Shown: positions 9,222 to 17,085 of the stretch, piece after piece
Layout: each line of letters begins with the position of its first letter
Numbering within the stretch: position 1 is the first letter of the stretch
Assembly (NCBI RefSeq): GCF_040361215.1
Contig: NZ_APND01000005.1
Location: forward strand, 1-64,000
Source: Salinisphaera dokdonensis
Lineage (GTDB): Bacteria; Pseudomonadota; Gammaproteobacteria; Nevskiales; Salinisphaeraceae
DNA length: 64,000 nucleotides
Reading direction: 5' to 3'
Position numbers and translations under genes: made by a program
Notes under the pieces: generated by a model
Database searches by the model: none
Told to the model about the DNA's origin: nothing
Seen by the model: only the letters and a program-made list of their open reading frames with translations

Positions 9222-9904
9222 GGCGTGCTCCGCTTACCGATGTCCGAAGCGTTACCCAACCGATAACCCAAGCCCCGCACCGTGCGCACGAGGCCAGCGC
9301 CTAGCTTGCGCCGCAGATGATAGATATGGACGTTGATCGCATTACTTTCGACCTCGGCCTCAATACCGTAGAGGGCATCCTTAAGTTGCTCAGCTGTGAG
9401 AATTGATCGCCGGGCATGCAGAAGCTTGGAGAGGAGTGCATATTCGCGCCGGGTGAGTTCAACCTCCCGCTCCTCGCAATACACTGTTTGCGTCGTGGGA
9501 TCGAGGGTGATTGGACCATGCTCGACAATCGGTCCGGCGTGGCCCCCTGCGCGCCTTAGCAGTGCCTGTACTCTCGCTATAAGTTCATCGAGATCGAAGG
9601 GCTTCAGTAAATAATCATCTGCACCCGCTTGCAGCCCGCTCACACGATCTGCCAGACCATCACGCGCTGTCAGGACTAGCACCGGGAGGGCGACACCGCG
9701 CTTGCGCCAATCCCTTAACAACGCGACGCCGTCCATATCCGGTAAACCGAGATCGAGTATGGCGATATCGCTCGCCACCGCATTCAGAGCTAACCGCGCC
9801 TCTTCCCCGCTTGTCGACCAATCGACCGTGTACCCAACGGTTTCGAGCGCCGAACGAATACCGGCACCGACCAGCGCATCGTCTTCGATTAAAAGTATAT
9901 GCAT
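9218..9904 (-). CDS. OmpR/PhoB-family response regulator, QseB/PmrA-like
   Basis: 228 residues. The receiver domain (1-115) has the acidic pair Asp8-Asp9, phospho-acceptor Asp51 in the ILDLGLPDMDG stretch, the conserved Thr in VLTARD and Lys in YLLKPFD. The winged-helix DNA-binding domain occupies about 130-220 and ends with the typical VRTVRGLGYRLG. First gene of a response regulator-kinase-lnt operon. The promoter region (9905-10060) also faces the cytochrome oxidase remnant and contains the operator palindrome at 9999-10014. Confidence 0.9.
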   Translation of the reverse strand: MHILLIEDDALVGAGIRSALETVGYTVDWSTSGEEARLALNAVASDIAILDLGLPDMDGVALLRDWRKRGVALPVLVLTARDGLADRVSGLQAGADDYLLKPFDLDELIARVQALLRRAGGHAGPIVEHGPITLDPTTQTVYCEEREVELTRREYALLSKLLHARRSILTAEQLKDALYGIEAEVESNAINVHIYHLRRKLGAGLVRTVRGLGYRLGNASDIGKRSTP

Positions 9905-9998
9905 TCAGTCGTTCTTTCTTACGTAATGGGCATTATCCCGAGACCGATGAAGTAAGGATTAACCGCCGGCAGATGTTTGTTGCGTAATCGTTGCTGGA

Positions 9999-10014
9999 AT
10001 ACCCTTACGGGTAT
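9999..10014. promoter_or_regulatory. CsoR/CstR-type operator palindrome
   Basis: ATACCCTTACGGGTAT: perfect 6-base arms (ATACCC/GGGTAT) around a 4-base centre, followed by ACGT as at the site in 17048-17063. It lies between the response-regulator gene and the decayed cytochrome oxidase genes on the plus strand. The near-identity to the SQR-promoter site indicates the same repressor. The gene originally controlled was probably a terminal oxidase, now lost. Confidence 0.65.
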
Positions 10015-10127
10015 ACGTTGTTGGATAAGAACCATACTGCCATAGAACCCAGATCGCTATGGTCGACGCAATATCCGACACGCCCACCCGTCTTCCCCCC
10101 CTCCCCCGAATACATCGCTGCCTAGGC

Positions 10128-10740
10128 CCCGGTATCGTGGTTACGATACTGAACATGCGCGCCCTGGACATGCCACTGCTCAAGATGCCGCTGTTCGTGT
10201 GGACCTGGCTGATAACGGCCTACCTGCTGATCGCGGTCATGCCCGTGCTTGCCGGTGCAGTGACCATGCTGCTGACCGACCACTTCTTCGGCACGACCTT
10301 CTTCGATGCCGCGGGTGGTGGTGACCGGGTCTTGTTCCAGCACATCTTCTGGTTCTTCGGGCATCCGGAGGTCTACATCATGATTTTGCCGGCCTTCGGC
10401 ATCGTGTCGACCATCATCCCGACGTTCGCGCGCAAGGCGCTGTTCGGCCATGACTCGATGGTCTACGCCGTGGCCTCGATTGCGTTCCTTAGCTTCATCG
10501 TGTGGGCGCATCACATGTTTACCGTGGGCATGCCGGTCTCGGCCGAGCTGTTCTTCATGTTCGCGACCATGCTCATCGCCGTGCCGACAGGCGTGAAGTG
10601 TTCAACTGGGTTGCAACCATGTGGCGTGGCTCGATGACCTTCGAGACGCCGATGCTGTTCGCGCTCGGTTTCGTAGTGCTGTTCACCATCGGTGGCTTTC
10701 GGGCCTGATGCTGGCGCTGAACCCGGTCGCCTTCCAATAA
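10128..10740 (+). pseudogene. ctaD: Remnant of cytochrome c oxidase subunit I (ctaD), central part only
   Basis: Plus-strand translation matches the middle of heme-copper oxidase subunit I: the VTILNMRA start, the FFGHPEVYIMILP copper-B motif, the AHHMFTVGMP dihistidine segment, then VFNWVATMWRGS and the FALGFVVLFTIGG helix. The N-terminal third is missing. A one-base loss near 10597 (AAG-TGTTC) breaks the frame, and a second shift lies near 10700. The reading frame ends at LALNPVAFQ and then joins directly to a ctaB remnant. No function is expected. Confidence 0.88.
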
Positions 10741-11008
10741 ATCTATATCCCGATGCTGCCGGTCACCCACGGCCTCGAGTACATCCGCACCCAAGTGCTA
10801 CGGTTAACCGTGTCGCTGCTGCCGTTCGCCACCCGCATGACTGGACCGTAGTACCTGATCCGCGCGATCGGCCTATCCGGGCTGGTTTCTGATCTATGCG
10901 ATCCGCCTGAAATACACGCCGAAGCGTGGGTTGGCGTCGCGTATCTTCGGTTACTCGATTCTTTACCTGATGGCGCTGTTCGCGACCCGCTCGTGGGGCA
11001 CTACCTAG
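10741..11008 (+). pseudogene. ctaB: Remnant of protoheme IX farnesyltransferase C terminus (ctaB/cyoE)
   Basis: Directly after the ctaD remnant the translation reads IPMLPVTHGLEYIRTQ, then SLLPFATRMTG, YLIRAI and, after a frameshift, FGYSILYLMALF, which is the C-terminal third of heme o synthase. An in-frame TAG sits near 10849 and the frame changes near 10870. It ends at TAG 11006-11008. In related genomes ctaD and ctaB belong to one oxidase cluster, so the intervening genes were removed by a single deletion. Confidence 0.8.
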
Positions 11009-11093
11009 ACCATTTCCTCACTTGGGGAATTATTTAATCCTGACTTAACCGTGGCCCTTATCTTCTACATCATTGAAGACAGGAGCGCGTTGA

Positions 11094-12959
11094 ATGACTC
11101 TTTTTCCGTATCGTCGGCTGGCCATTGTGGTCTTGATTTTGTTGTGCGGTCCCAGTGCGCTGGCCGCCGGTACGGCTTCGTCAAACGATTTCCTTTCCGT
11201 GGGCGAGGCCTTTACTTATGACGTCTCGGTCAACGCGGACGACACGCTGACCGTAAGCTGGACGATCGCTGACGGCTACTATTTGTATCGGCATCAATTC
11301 GATTTTGCCGGCAAACCGGCACCTGTGGCCGCCGTCGAGATGCCGCACGGCCAGCCCATCGAGGACGAATTCTTCGGCAAATCCGAGGTATATCACGACT
11401 CGGTCGCGGTCCGCGTCGACCCCGGTAACGCTGAAACCGTCGAACTGACCTGGCAGGGCTGTGCGGAGGCCGGCCTATGCTATCCACCGCAGCGCGCAAC
11501 GCTGGATCTGGCCGACTACAACTTGGGCGGCGGCACGGCCGCCCCCGTGGACTCGAACGACGAAGGCGCCGGCACTACGACGACGCAAGCCAAAGCTGGG
11601 AAATCCGACGCCCTCGGCGAGGACCAGTCGTTGGCCGCGCAGCTGTCAGACAGCAACACGGCCTGGGTGCTACTGGTGTTCTTCGGGCTCGGGCTGCTGC
11701 TGGTATTCACACCCTGCGTACTGCCCATGGTTCCAATCCTGACCAGTTTGATCGTGGGCAGCGGCGCGCGCGGCCGGCGCGGCCTGACGCTGTCGCTGGC
11801 CTATGTGCTGCCGATGGCGTTGACCTATGCCCTACTCGGCGTCGCCGCGGCGCTGGCCGGCGCCAACTTGCAGGCCGCACTTCAGACCCCCTGGGTGCTG
11901 GGCGCATTCGCGCTCGTGTTTGTGGCACTCGCGCTGGCGATGTTCGGCGTCTACGAGTTGCAGCTGCCGGCGGCCCTGCGTAACCGGCTGGATCGCGCCA
12001 GCAGCGCCCAGCGCGGCGGAAGCCTCGGCGGCGCGGCGGTCATGGGCGCACTATCGGCGCTGATCGTCGGCCCGTGTATGACCGCGCCGCTGGCCGGGGC
12101 GCTGCTGTTCATCGCCGAATCCGGCGACGTGCTAATCGGCGGCAGCGCGCTGTTCGCGCTCGGCCTGGGCATGGGCGCGCCGCTGGTCCTCGCCGGCAGC
12201 CTCGGGGCCCGATTCCTGCCACGCCCGGGGCCGTGGATGAACGGCGTGAAGGCGGTGTTCGGTTTCGTCCTGCTGGGCATGGCGCTGTGGTTCGTCGCCC
12301 GCGTGACGCCCGCCCCCTGGATGCTCGGACTGTGGGGCGCGTGGCTGCTCGCCATCGGCACCACGCTCTATCAGGTCGCGCTGCGCGCCGCCCAGGCGAC
12401 GCTACCGCTAGCGATGATCGCGCGCGTAGCCGGCCTTCTGATCGGCCTCTGGGGCGCGCTGCTGGTGATCGGCGCCGCCGGTGGCGCCAGCGATCCGATG
12501 CGGCCGCTGGCCTTTGCCGGCGCGCCCGCGAACACGACCGACGCGGGCGGCGAAGCCGGTGCGCAGACAGACGACTTCATGGCCCGTTTTGAGCCCGTGG
12601 CCGATCTCGACGCTCTTGATGCGCAAGTGGCCAAGGCCGGCGAAAACGGCCGCTGGACGGTCGTGGATTTCTACGCCGACTGGTGTATCTCGTGCAAGGT
12701 GATCGAATCCGAAGTCTTCGGCGACGCCCGCGTACAGGCGGCACTGGACGACGTGCAGCTGCTGCGCCCGGACGTGACCGACAACGACGCCGCCGACCGC
12801 GCGCTGATGGGCCACTACGGCGTCGTCGGCCCACCCACCCTGCTGCTGATCGGCCCGGACGGCGAAGAGGCCCGCAGCGCGCGCATCGTCGGCGAGCTGG
12901 ACGCCGAGGCCTTCCTCGATCACCTCGAGCGCGCACGTGACGACTTGGAGAATTCCTGA
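11094..12959 (+). CDS. dsbD: Thiol:disulfide interchange protein DsbD
   Basis: 621 residues with the full DsbD layout. Signal peptide 1-25; N-terminal immunoglobulin-like alpha domain with Cys123 and Cys129; eight-helix membrane beta domain (about 190-465) with redox Cys208 (FTPCVLPM) and Cys328 (GPCMTAPL); and a C-terminal thioredoxin gamma domain with Cys531-Cys534 in DWCISC. It carries electrons from cytoplasmic thioredoxin to periplasmic acceptors. A good GGAG site precedes the ATG. It overlaps the next gene by one base and heads a thiol-redox cluster that probably supplies reducing power to the DsbG and TlpA-type proteins beside it. Confidence 0.92.
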   Translation: MTLFPYRRLAIVVLILLCGPSALAAGTASSNDFLSVGEAFTYDVSVNADDTLTVSWTIADGYYLYRHQFDFAGKPAPVAAVEMPHGQPIEDEFFGKSEVYHDSVAVRVDPGNAETVELTWQGCAEAGLCYPPQRATLDLADYNLGGGTAAPVDSNDEGAGTTTTQAKAGKSDALGEDQSLAAQLSDSNTAWVLLVFFGLGLLLVFTPCVLPMVPILTSLIVGSGARGRRGLTLSLAYVLPMALTYALLGVAAALAGANLQAALQTPWVLGAFALVFVALALAMFGVYELQLPAALRNRLDRASSAQRGGSLGGAAVMGALSALIVGPCMTAPLAGALLFIAESGDVLIGGSALFALGLGMGAPLVLAGSLGARFLPRPGPWMNGVKAVFGFVLLGMALWFVARVTPAPWMLGLWGAWLLAIGTTLYQVALRAAQATLPLAMIARVAGLLIGLWGALLVIGAAGGASDPMRPLAFAGAPANTTDAGGEAGAQTDDFMARFEPVADLDALDAQVAKAGENGRWTVVDFYADWCISCKVIESEVFGDARVQAALDDVQLLRPDVTDNDAADRALMGHYGVVGPPTLLLIGPDGEEARSARIVGELDAEAFLDHLERARDDLENS

Positions 12960-13813
12960 TGCTGTCCTTCAACCTCGGCCCGCTGGCGATCTCGGTCGCC
13001 CATGCCCTGATGCTTTTCGCGCTGATTACGGCGTTGATAGCCGGCAAGGTTGCCGCGCGCCGGCGTGAAGTGCCGATCACCGACACGCTGTTCAACCTGG
13101 CGCTGGCCGGCGCGGTGGCGGCCCGGCTGGTGTTCGTGATCCGCTATTTCGGCGAATACCGCCCGGCGCCGCTGGGCATTTTCGACATTCGTGACGGCGG
13201 TTTCGATGCGATCGGCGGGCTGCTGGGCATGGCCGCCTACGCAAGCTTCGTGGTCTGGCGCCGGCCGCTGCTGCGCGCACCGCTGGCCGCCGCGCTGGTC
13301 GCCGGCGGCCTCGCCTGGGGGCTGACCGGCGGCGCGCTCACCTTGATCGAACAGCAGGCGGCGAGCCTGCCCGAGGCACGGCTGCAGACGCTGGATGGCC
13401 GCGCCACCGATCTCGCTACGCTACAGGCCGAAGCCGAGGGCCGGCCGATGGTGGTCAATCTATGGGCGACCTGGTGTCCGCCCTGCCGTGCGGAGATGCC
13501 CGTCCTCGAGGCCGCTCAGAATGAGCGCGATGATGTGTTGTTCGTATTCGCGAACCAGGCGGAGGCGACGCCCACCATCCAGGGTTTCCTAGACAGCCAA
13601 GACCTGCACATCGACCACGTGCTGCGCGACCCGGCCGGACGTCTGGCCAAGCAAGCCGGGTCTGCCGCACTGCCTACGACACTGTTCTACGACGGCGAAG
13701 GGCGACTGGTTGACAGCCATCTGGGCCAGCTGTCGCGCGCGACGCTCACCGCTGCTCTCGAACGCTTCAACACGGGATCCATCGCTTCTAACAATGACGA
13801 GGAACAACCATGA
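12959..13813 (+). CDS. Membrane-anchored TlpA-like thioredoxin with Lgt-like N-terminal domain
   Basis: 284 residues in two parts. Residues 1-125 form four membrane segments resembling the start of prolipoprotein diacylglyceryl transferase (loop with ARLVFVIRYFGEY). Residues 135-275 are a periplasmic TlpA/ResA-type thioredoxin with the WCPPC active site (Cys173, Cys176) and the usual LWATWCPPCRAEMP context. It probably receives electrons from DsbD, encoded by the preceding overlapping gene, and reduces periplasmic thiols. It lacks most Lgt catalytic regions, so lipid transfer is not expected. The start shares bases with the DsbD stop codon. Confidence 0.85.
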   Translation: MLSFNLGPLAISVAHALMLFALITALIAGKVAARRREVPITDTLFNLALAGAVAARLVFVIRYFGEYRPAPLGIFDIRDGGFDAIGGLLGMAAYASFVVWRRPLLRAPLAAALVAGGLAWGLTGGALTLIEQQAASLPEARLQTLDGRATDLATLQAEAEGRPMVVNLWATWCPPCRAEMPVLEAAQNERDDVLFVFANQAEATPTIQGFLDSQDLHIDHVLRDPAGRLAKQAGSAALPTTLFYDGEGRLVDSHLGQLSRATLTAALERFNTGSIASNNDEEQP

Positions 13814-14604
13814 CCCGAATCGCACCCCTATCTCTAATCCTGACGATTACTGCTGCCGCCATCGGCATGTACACGCTAGTGGCGTGGGCCGCCCCCGATG
13901 AAGACACCGATTCACCGGCGCCCGTGGCGGCGATGGAGGATCGTGGAATGAATATTCTCGGCTCTTTCGATGCCCCAAGCGGGCTGACCGGATACGCCGC
14001 TACCGTCCAGGGCCGGCCAATGGCGATTTATGTAACGGAGGACGGCAAGCATGCAGTACTCGGCACGCTAGTCGACGAACAGGGCAACAATCTGACGGCC
14101 GACCCTCTGGAGCGTATATCGTCGGGACCGCAGAACAAGAAGGCTTGGGACCAGTTGGAAGACGCCACTTGGGTCCGTGATGGTGACGCCGAGGCGCCCC
14201 GTATCGTCTACGAGATCACCGATCCGAACTGCCCTTACTGCAACGAGTTCTGGCAGACAGCACGCCCCTGGGTGGAAGCGGGTGACGTCCAGATCCGCCA
14301 CGTCATGGTCGGTATTCTCAAAGCCGACAGCGTGGCGAAGGCGGCCACGATCCTCGGCGCCGATGATCCCGAGGCTGCACTGGAACGTCAGGAGCGCAAC
14401 TATGCCAGCGGCGGGATCGAAGTCGCCGAGAATATGTCGGACACTGCTCGCGACAAGGTCCGGGACAACAACACTCTCATGGAAGCGCTGGGTTATTTCG
14501 CCACGCCGACGATTCTCTATCGCAAGGCCAACGGCGATGTCGGCCTCAAACAGGGCATGCCACGCGGCGAGGACGTGGAGAAAGTCCTGGGGCCCAAACC
14601 CTGA
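13810..14604 (+). CDS. dsbG: DsbG/DsbC-like periplasmic disulfide isomerase
   Basis: 264 residues: signal peptide 1-28, N-terminal dimerisation region to about 100, then a thioredoxin fold with DPNCPYCNEFW (Cys141-Cys144) and a cis-Pro loop in FATPTILY. The CPYC active site is that of DsbG, not of DsbC (CGYC). It overlaps the TlpA-like gene by 4 bases. It should protect or isomerise cysteines in periplasmic proteins and be kept reduced by DsbD. Its position in a sulfur-oxidation region suggests repair of sulfenylated or persulfidated cysteines (inference). Confidence 0.86.
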   Translation: MTRIAPLSLILTITAAAIGMYTLVAWAAPDEDTDSPAPVAAMEDRGMNILGSFDAPSGLTGYAATVQGRPMAIYVTEDGKHAVLGTLVDEQGNNLTADPLERISSGPQNKKAWDQLEDATWVRDGDAEAPRIVYEITDPNCPYCNEFWQTARPWVEAGDVQIRHVMVGILKADSVAKAATILGADDPEAALERQERNYASGGIEVAENMSDTARDKVRDNNTLMEALGYFATPTILYRKANGDVGLKQGMPRGEDVEKVLGPKP

Positions 14605-14971
14605 TTGTGGCTCTCACCACGGCATTCGTGGCCCTCACGGCGTCCTCTGCTGACGCGTGCTGCCTGCCAACGGCGGTCACGGCTCAGCACAAATCCATTC
14701 CGGCGTTGTGTAATCGGATGAATGATCGCACGGCCGCCGACGCACTTGAAACAGCGTCGGCTAAGCGCACCGCCATTCAAGCGCCTGAGCGCCGCGTAAC
14801 GCTCGAACGACGGTTGGCCGGTCTGGATTGCGCGCGCGGCGCATGGGTTGCCCATTGCCGACGATACCCGACACATGCCCGGCTGACACCGACCCAAAGG
14901 CTTGGGGGCAGGGAATCGGACACGCCCAGCCTATTCTTTCAACCATTCCGTTACGCATAAAGGAGTTCGTT
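14605..14971. other. Intergenic stretch with no supported gene
   Basis: About 370 bases between dsbG and the DsrE-like gene. A plus-strand frame from 14607 begins with a hydrophobic run and several cysteines, but it has no ribosome site, its later part is arginine-rich noise, and it reads into the next gene's leader. I see no family match. An AAGGAG site at 14959-14964 belongs to the following gene. Confidence 0.5.
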
Positions 14972-15526
14972 ATGAACCCGATATTTCGCATGACTGTGAT
15001 TACTTTCAGCTTGGTACTGGCTAGTGCTGCCCCCGCCGTGGCCGCAGGGGGCGACTGGCGGCATCCGGCCATCGAAAGCTATGGCGGCATCAAACCGCTC
15101 CCCGAAGCAGCCAATCAGCCCTCAGTCAAGGCCGAGCACAAAGCCGTATTCGATGTGACCAAAGCAGCGAAGAGCCCCGACCAGCTGAACCCGGGCTTGG
15201 AACGCGTCGCACGGGCCGTGAACGTGTTCGCATCGGCCGGCGTGCCCGCTGAAAAGCTCGACTTCGTGGTTGTGGTTCACGGGCCAGCGACACCCGGTAT
15301 TCTGAACGACGCGCAATACAAGAAACAGTTCAGACAGGCCAACCCCAACACGTCGCTGATCGCCGCACTGAGCAAGGCGGGCGTCACCCTGCACGTATGT
15401 GGCCAGGCGCTCGCAAAGCATGCGTTCGATCAGTCATGGGTCAACAATGACGTCGATGTCGCGCTGTCTGCGCTCAGCGATCTGGTGATCTTTCAAAATC
15501 GCGGCTATGCGGTGGTGCCCCAGTAA
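14972..15526 (+). CDS. Periplasmic DsrE/DsrF-like sulfur-relay family protein
   Basis: 184 residues: signal peptide 1-25 (cut near AVA-AGG), then a DsrE-like alpha/beta fold. The pattern LDFVVVVHGPA, then a long helix and GVTLHVCGQAL with a single cysteine (Cys143), matches exported members of the DsrE family, where that Cys is the sulfur-binding residue. The start is set by an AAGGAG site 7 bases upstream; a longer reading to 14828 adds unrelated residues. It may bind persulfide sulfur in the periplasm. It lies after dsbD-tlpA-dsbG but is separated by 370 bases, so it is probably transcribed on its own. Confidence 0.8.
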   Translation: MNPIFRMTVITFSLVLASAAPAVAAGGDWRHPAIESYGGIKPLPEAANQPSVKAEHKAVFDVTKAAKSPDQLNPGLERVARAVNVFASAGVPAEKLDFVVVVHGPATPGILNDAQYKKQFRQANPNTSLIAALSKAGVTLHVCGQALAKHAFDQSWVNNDVDVALSALSDLVIFQNRGYAVVPQ

Positions 15527-15544
15527 GCCTGTTCGTGCTCTCCC

Positions 15545-16010
15545 CTAGCTAACCATCGGCCGCAACATCCAAGCCGTCTTCTCATGCTCGCGCATACGAT
15601 CGGAGACAAGAGCCACCGAAGATTCGTCGTCGGCATGCGGCGCGCGTCGCAGTGCATCGCGCATATATTCACGACCTTCACATGTCCCGTAGCTATAACC
15701 TCGACCACACGGTCTGCATCGGGCACGTCTTCGGCCTCGGAGATCGAGCTCGAACTCGAGAACTGCCGTCATGTACCCGGCGCGACCTGATCGAGCGAGC
15801 GTATGCGCTCCGCGATCTCGTCCACGGCCGCAGCCAACTCCGTGTACTGCTCCTCGAACATAAGATGCAACTCACGAAAGCGCGGGCGGGTTACGTTCCA
15901 ATGGACATTTTGCGTTTGCAGATACAACGTATAGCAATCAGTGAGCACTTTTTTTCAAACCTTCGCCGGCGCTTATGCGGCCTTCTTCCTCTATCCCGAT
16001 GTTAATCGAG
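15545..16010 (-). pseudogene. dps: Frameshifted Dps/MrgA-type ferritin-like protein
   Basis: Minus-strand translation in three frames gives successive Dps segments: IEEEGRISAGEGLKK, then TDCYTLYLQTQNVHWNV, HLMFEEQYTELAAAVDEIAE, then PDADRVVEVIATGH and finally SDRMREHEKTAWMLRPM before a TAG at 15545-15547. The first break is at a run of seven A/T bases (near 15950-15960) where one base is extra; another lies near 15775 after VAPGT and another near 15690. The N-terminal start is not clear. A functional Dps would store iron and protect DNA; this copy is inactive unless rescued. Confidence 0.85.
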
Positions 16011-16098
16011 CTCCTATCGTTCTCCCCCTGCTGAATGAGTGGGTATGCGACTGGCGCCGGCTCTTCGGTGAGGAACGTTGCGCATTGCCTCGCTCTCT

Positions 16099-16965
16099 TT
16101 AGAAGGCGTTCACTGGGATCTTCAGGTACGCGATGCCGTTATTCTCCGGCGTAGGGAGGCGCCCTCCCCGCGTATTGATCTGAAGCGCGGCGAGCATGAG
16201 CGCGGGCAGCGGTAGTTCCGCATCACGCTTGTTTCGCAAGCCCGTATACGCGGATTCGTCCATGTTCTGCAGATGCGGGTTACGCTCCCGCTGTTCGCCC
16301 ACCGTGGACTCCCAGCGCGGTTCTCGCCCATCCGGCATGTAGTCATGACCGGTGAAAAGGCGAGTCTCGTCCGGCAACTCAAGAATGGCCTGGATCGAGC
16401 GATAGAGTGTGGCTGCATCGCCGCCTGGGAAATCTGCTCGTGCGGTACCGAAGTCGGGCTGGAACAGCGTGTCGTGCACGAACGCGGCATCGCCGATCAC
16501 GTAGGTGATCGAGGCCAGGGTATGACCCGGCGAATACATAACCCTCGCCTCAAGCTCGCCGACAGTGAACGTGTCGCCATCGCCAAAAAGCCGATCCCAC
16601 TGGTGTCCGTCAGTTTTGAAGTCGTCACCGAAGTTGTAGATCTTCTTCCAGAGCTTTTGGACGTCGATGACGTGCTCGCCGATCGCGCGCGGCGCGTCGA
16701 AAAGCCCCTGAAGATAGATCGCTGCCGACAGATGGTCCGCATGCGGATGTGTGTCCAGAATCCAGTCGACCGTGAGCCCGCGCGACTGCACGAACGCCGC
16801 GATCTTATCGGCGGATTCCGTGCTCGTGCTCGCCGATTTCTCGTCGTAGTTCAGTACCGGGTCGATGATCGCACAGCGTTTGCTGACTTTATCGACACAG
16901 ACGTACTGAACGCTGAAAGTCTTTTCGTCGAAGAATCCGACGACTTCCGGAGTGCCGCTCGCCAT
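16099..16965 (-). CDS. ETHE1/Blh-type metallo-beta-lactamase fold persulfide dioxygenase candidate
   Basis: About 288 residues. The metal site is visible as THPHADHLS (near residue 72), a GHTLAS histidine, the Asp of FVHDTLF and a later GHDYM histidine. The FDEKTFSVQYVC N terminus and the PRWESTVGEQR segment are typical of bacterial persulfide dioxygenases of the Blh group. It should oxidise glutathione persulfide to sulfite. The start at 16965 is chosen because AGAAGGA precedes it; the longer frame to 17007 has no such site. It is divergent from the SQR gene, with a shared operator at 17048-17063. The DUF442 domain usually fused to it is a separate gene at 3408-3854. Confidence 0.87.
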   Translation of the reverse strand: MASGTPEVVGFFDEKTFSVQYVCVDKVSKRCAIIDPVLNYDEKSASTSTESADKIAAFVQSRGLTVDWILDTHPHADHLSAAIYLQGLFDAPRAIGEHVIDVQKLWKKIYNFGDDFKTDGHQWDRLFGDGDTFTVGELEARVMYSPGHTLASITYVIGDAAFVHDTLFQPDFGTARADFPGGDAATLYRSIQAILELPDETRLFTGHDYMPDGREPRWESTVGEQRERNPHLQNMDESAYTGLRNKRDAELPLPALMLAALQINTRGGRLPTPENNGIAYLKIPVNAF

Positions 16966-17047
16966 GGTTGTCTTCCTTCTAATCTGTGGAAACCAGGATT
17001 GCACCAACCTAAGAATCGGTTATTTGCAAATGCCTTCGGGTTCTATT

Positions 17048-17063
17048 ATACCCTTAGGGGTAT
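17048..17063. promoter_or_regulatory. CsoR/CstR-type operator palindrome
   Basis: ATACCCTTAGGGGTAT, in the 120-base divergent region between the persulfide dioxygenase and SQR genes. It is 22 bases before the SQR start, so a bound repressor would block that promoter directly. The form (AT-rich ends and a G-tract of 3-4) is that of CsoR/CstR/RcnR-family operators; the probable regulator is encoded 2.1 kb downstream at 19175-19477. Confidence 0.75.
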
Positions 17064-17085
17064 ACGTAGCAAGACGGAGTAAATC

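Noticed and set aside
14607..14960. Plus-strand frame with a hydrophobic start between dsbG and the DsrE-like gene
   Set aside because: No ribosome site, arginine-rich tail, and it overlaps the true leader of the next gene.
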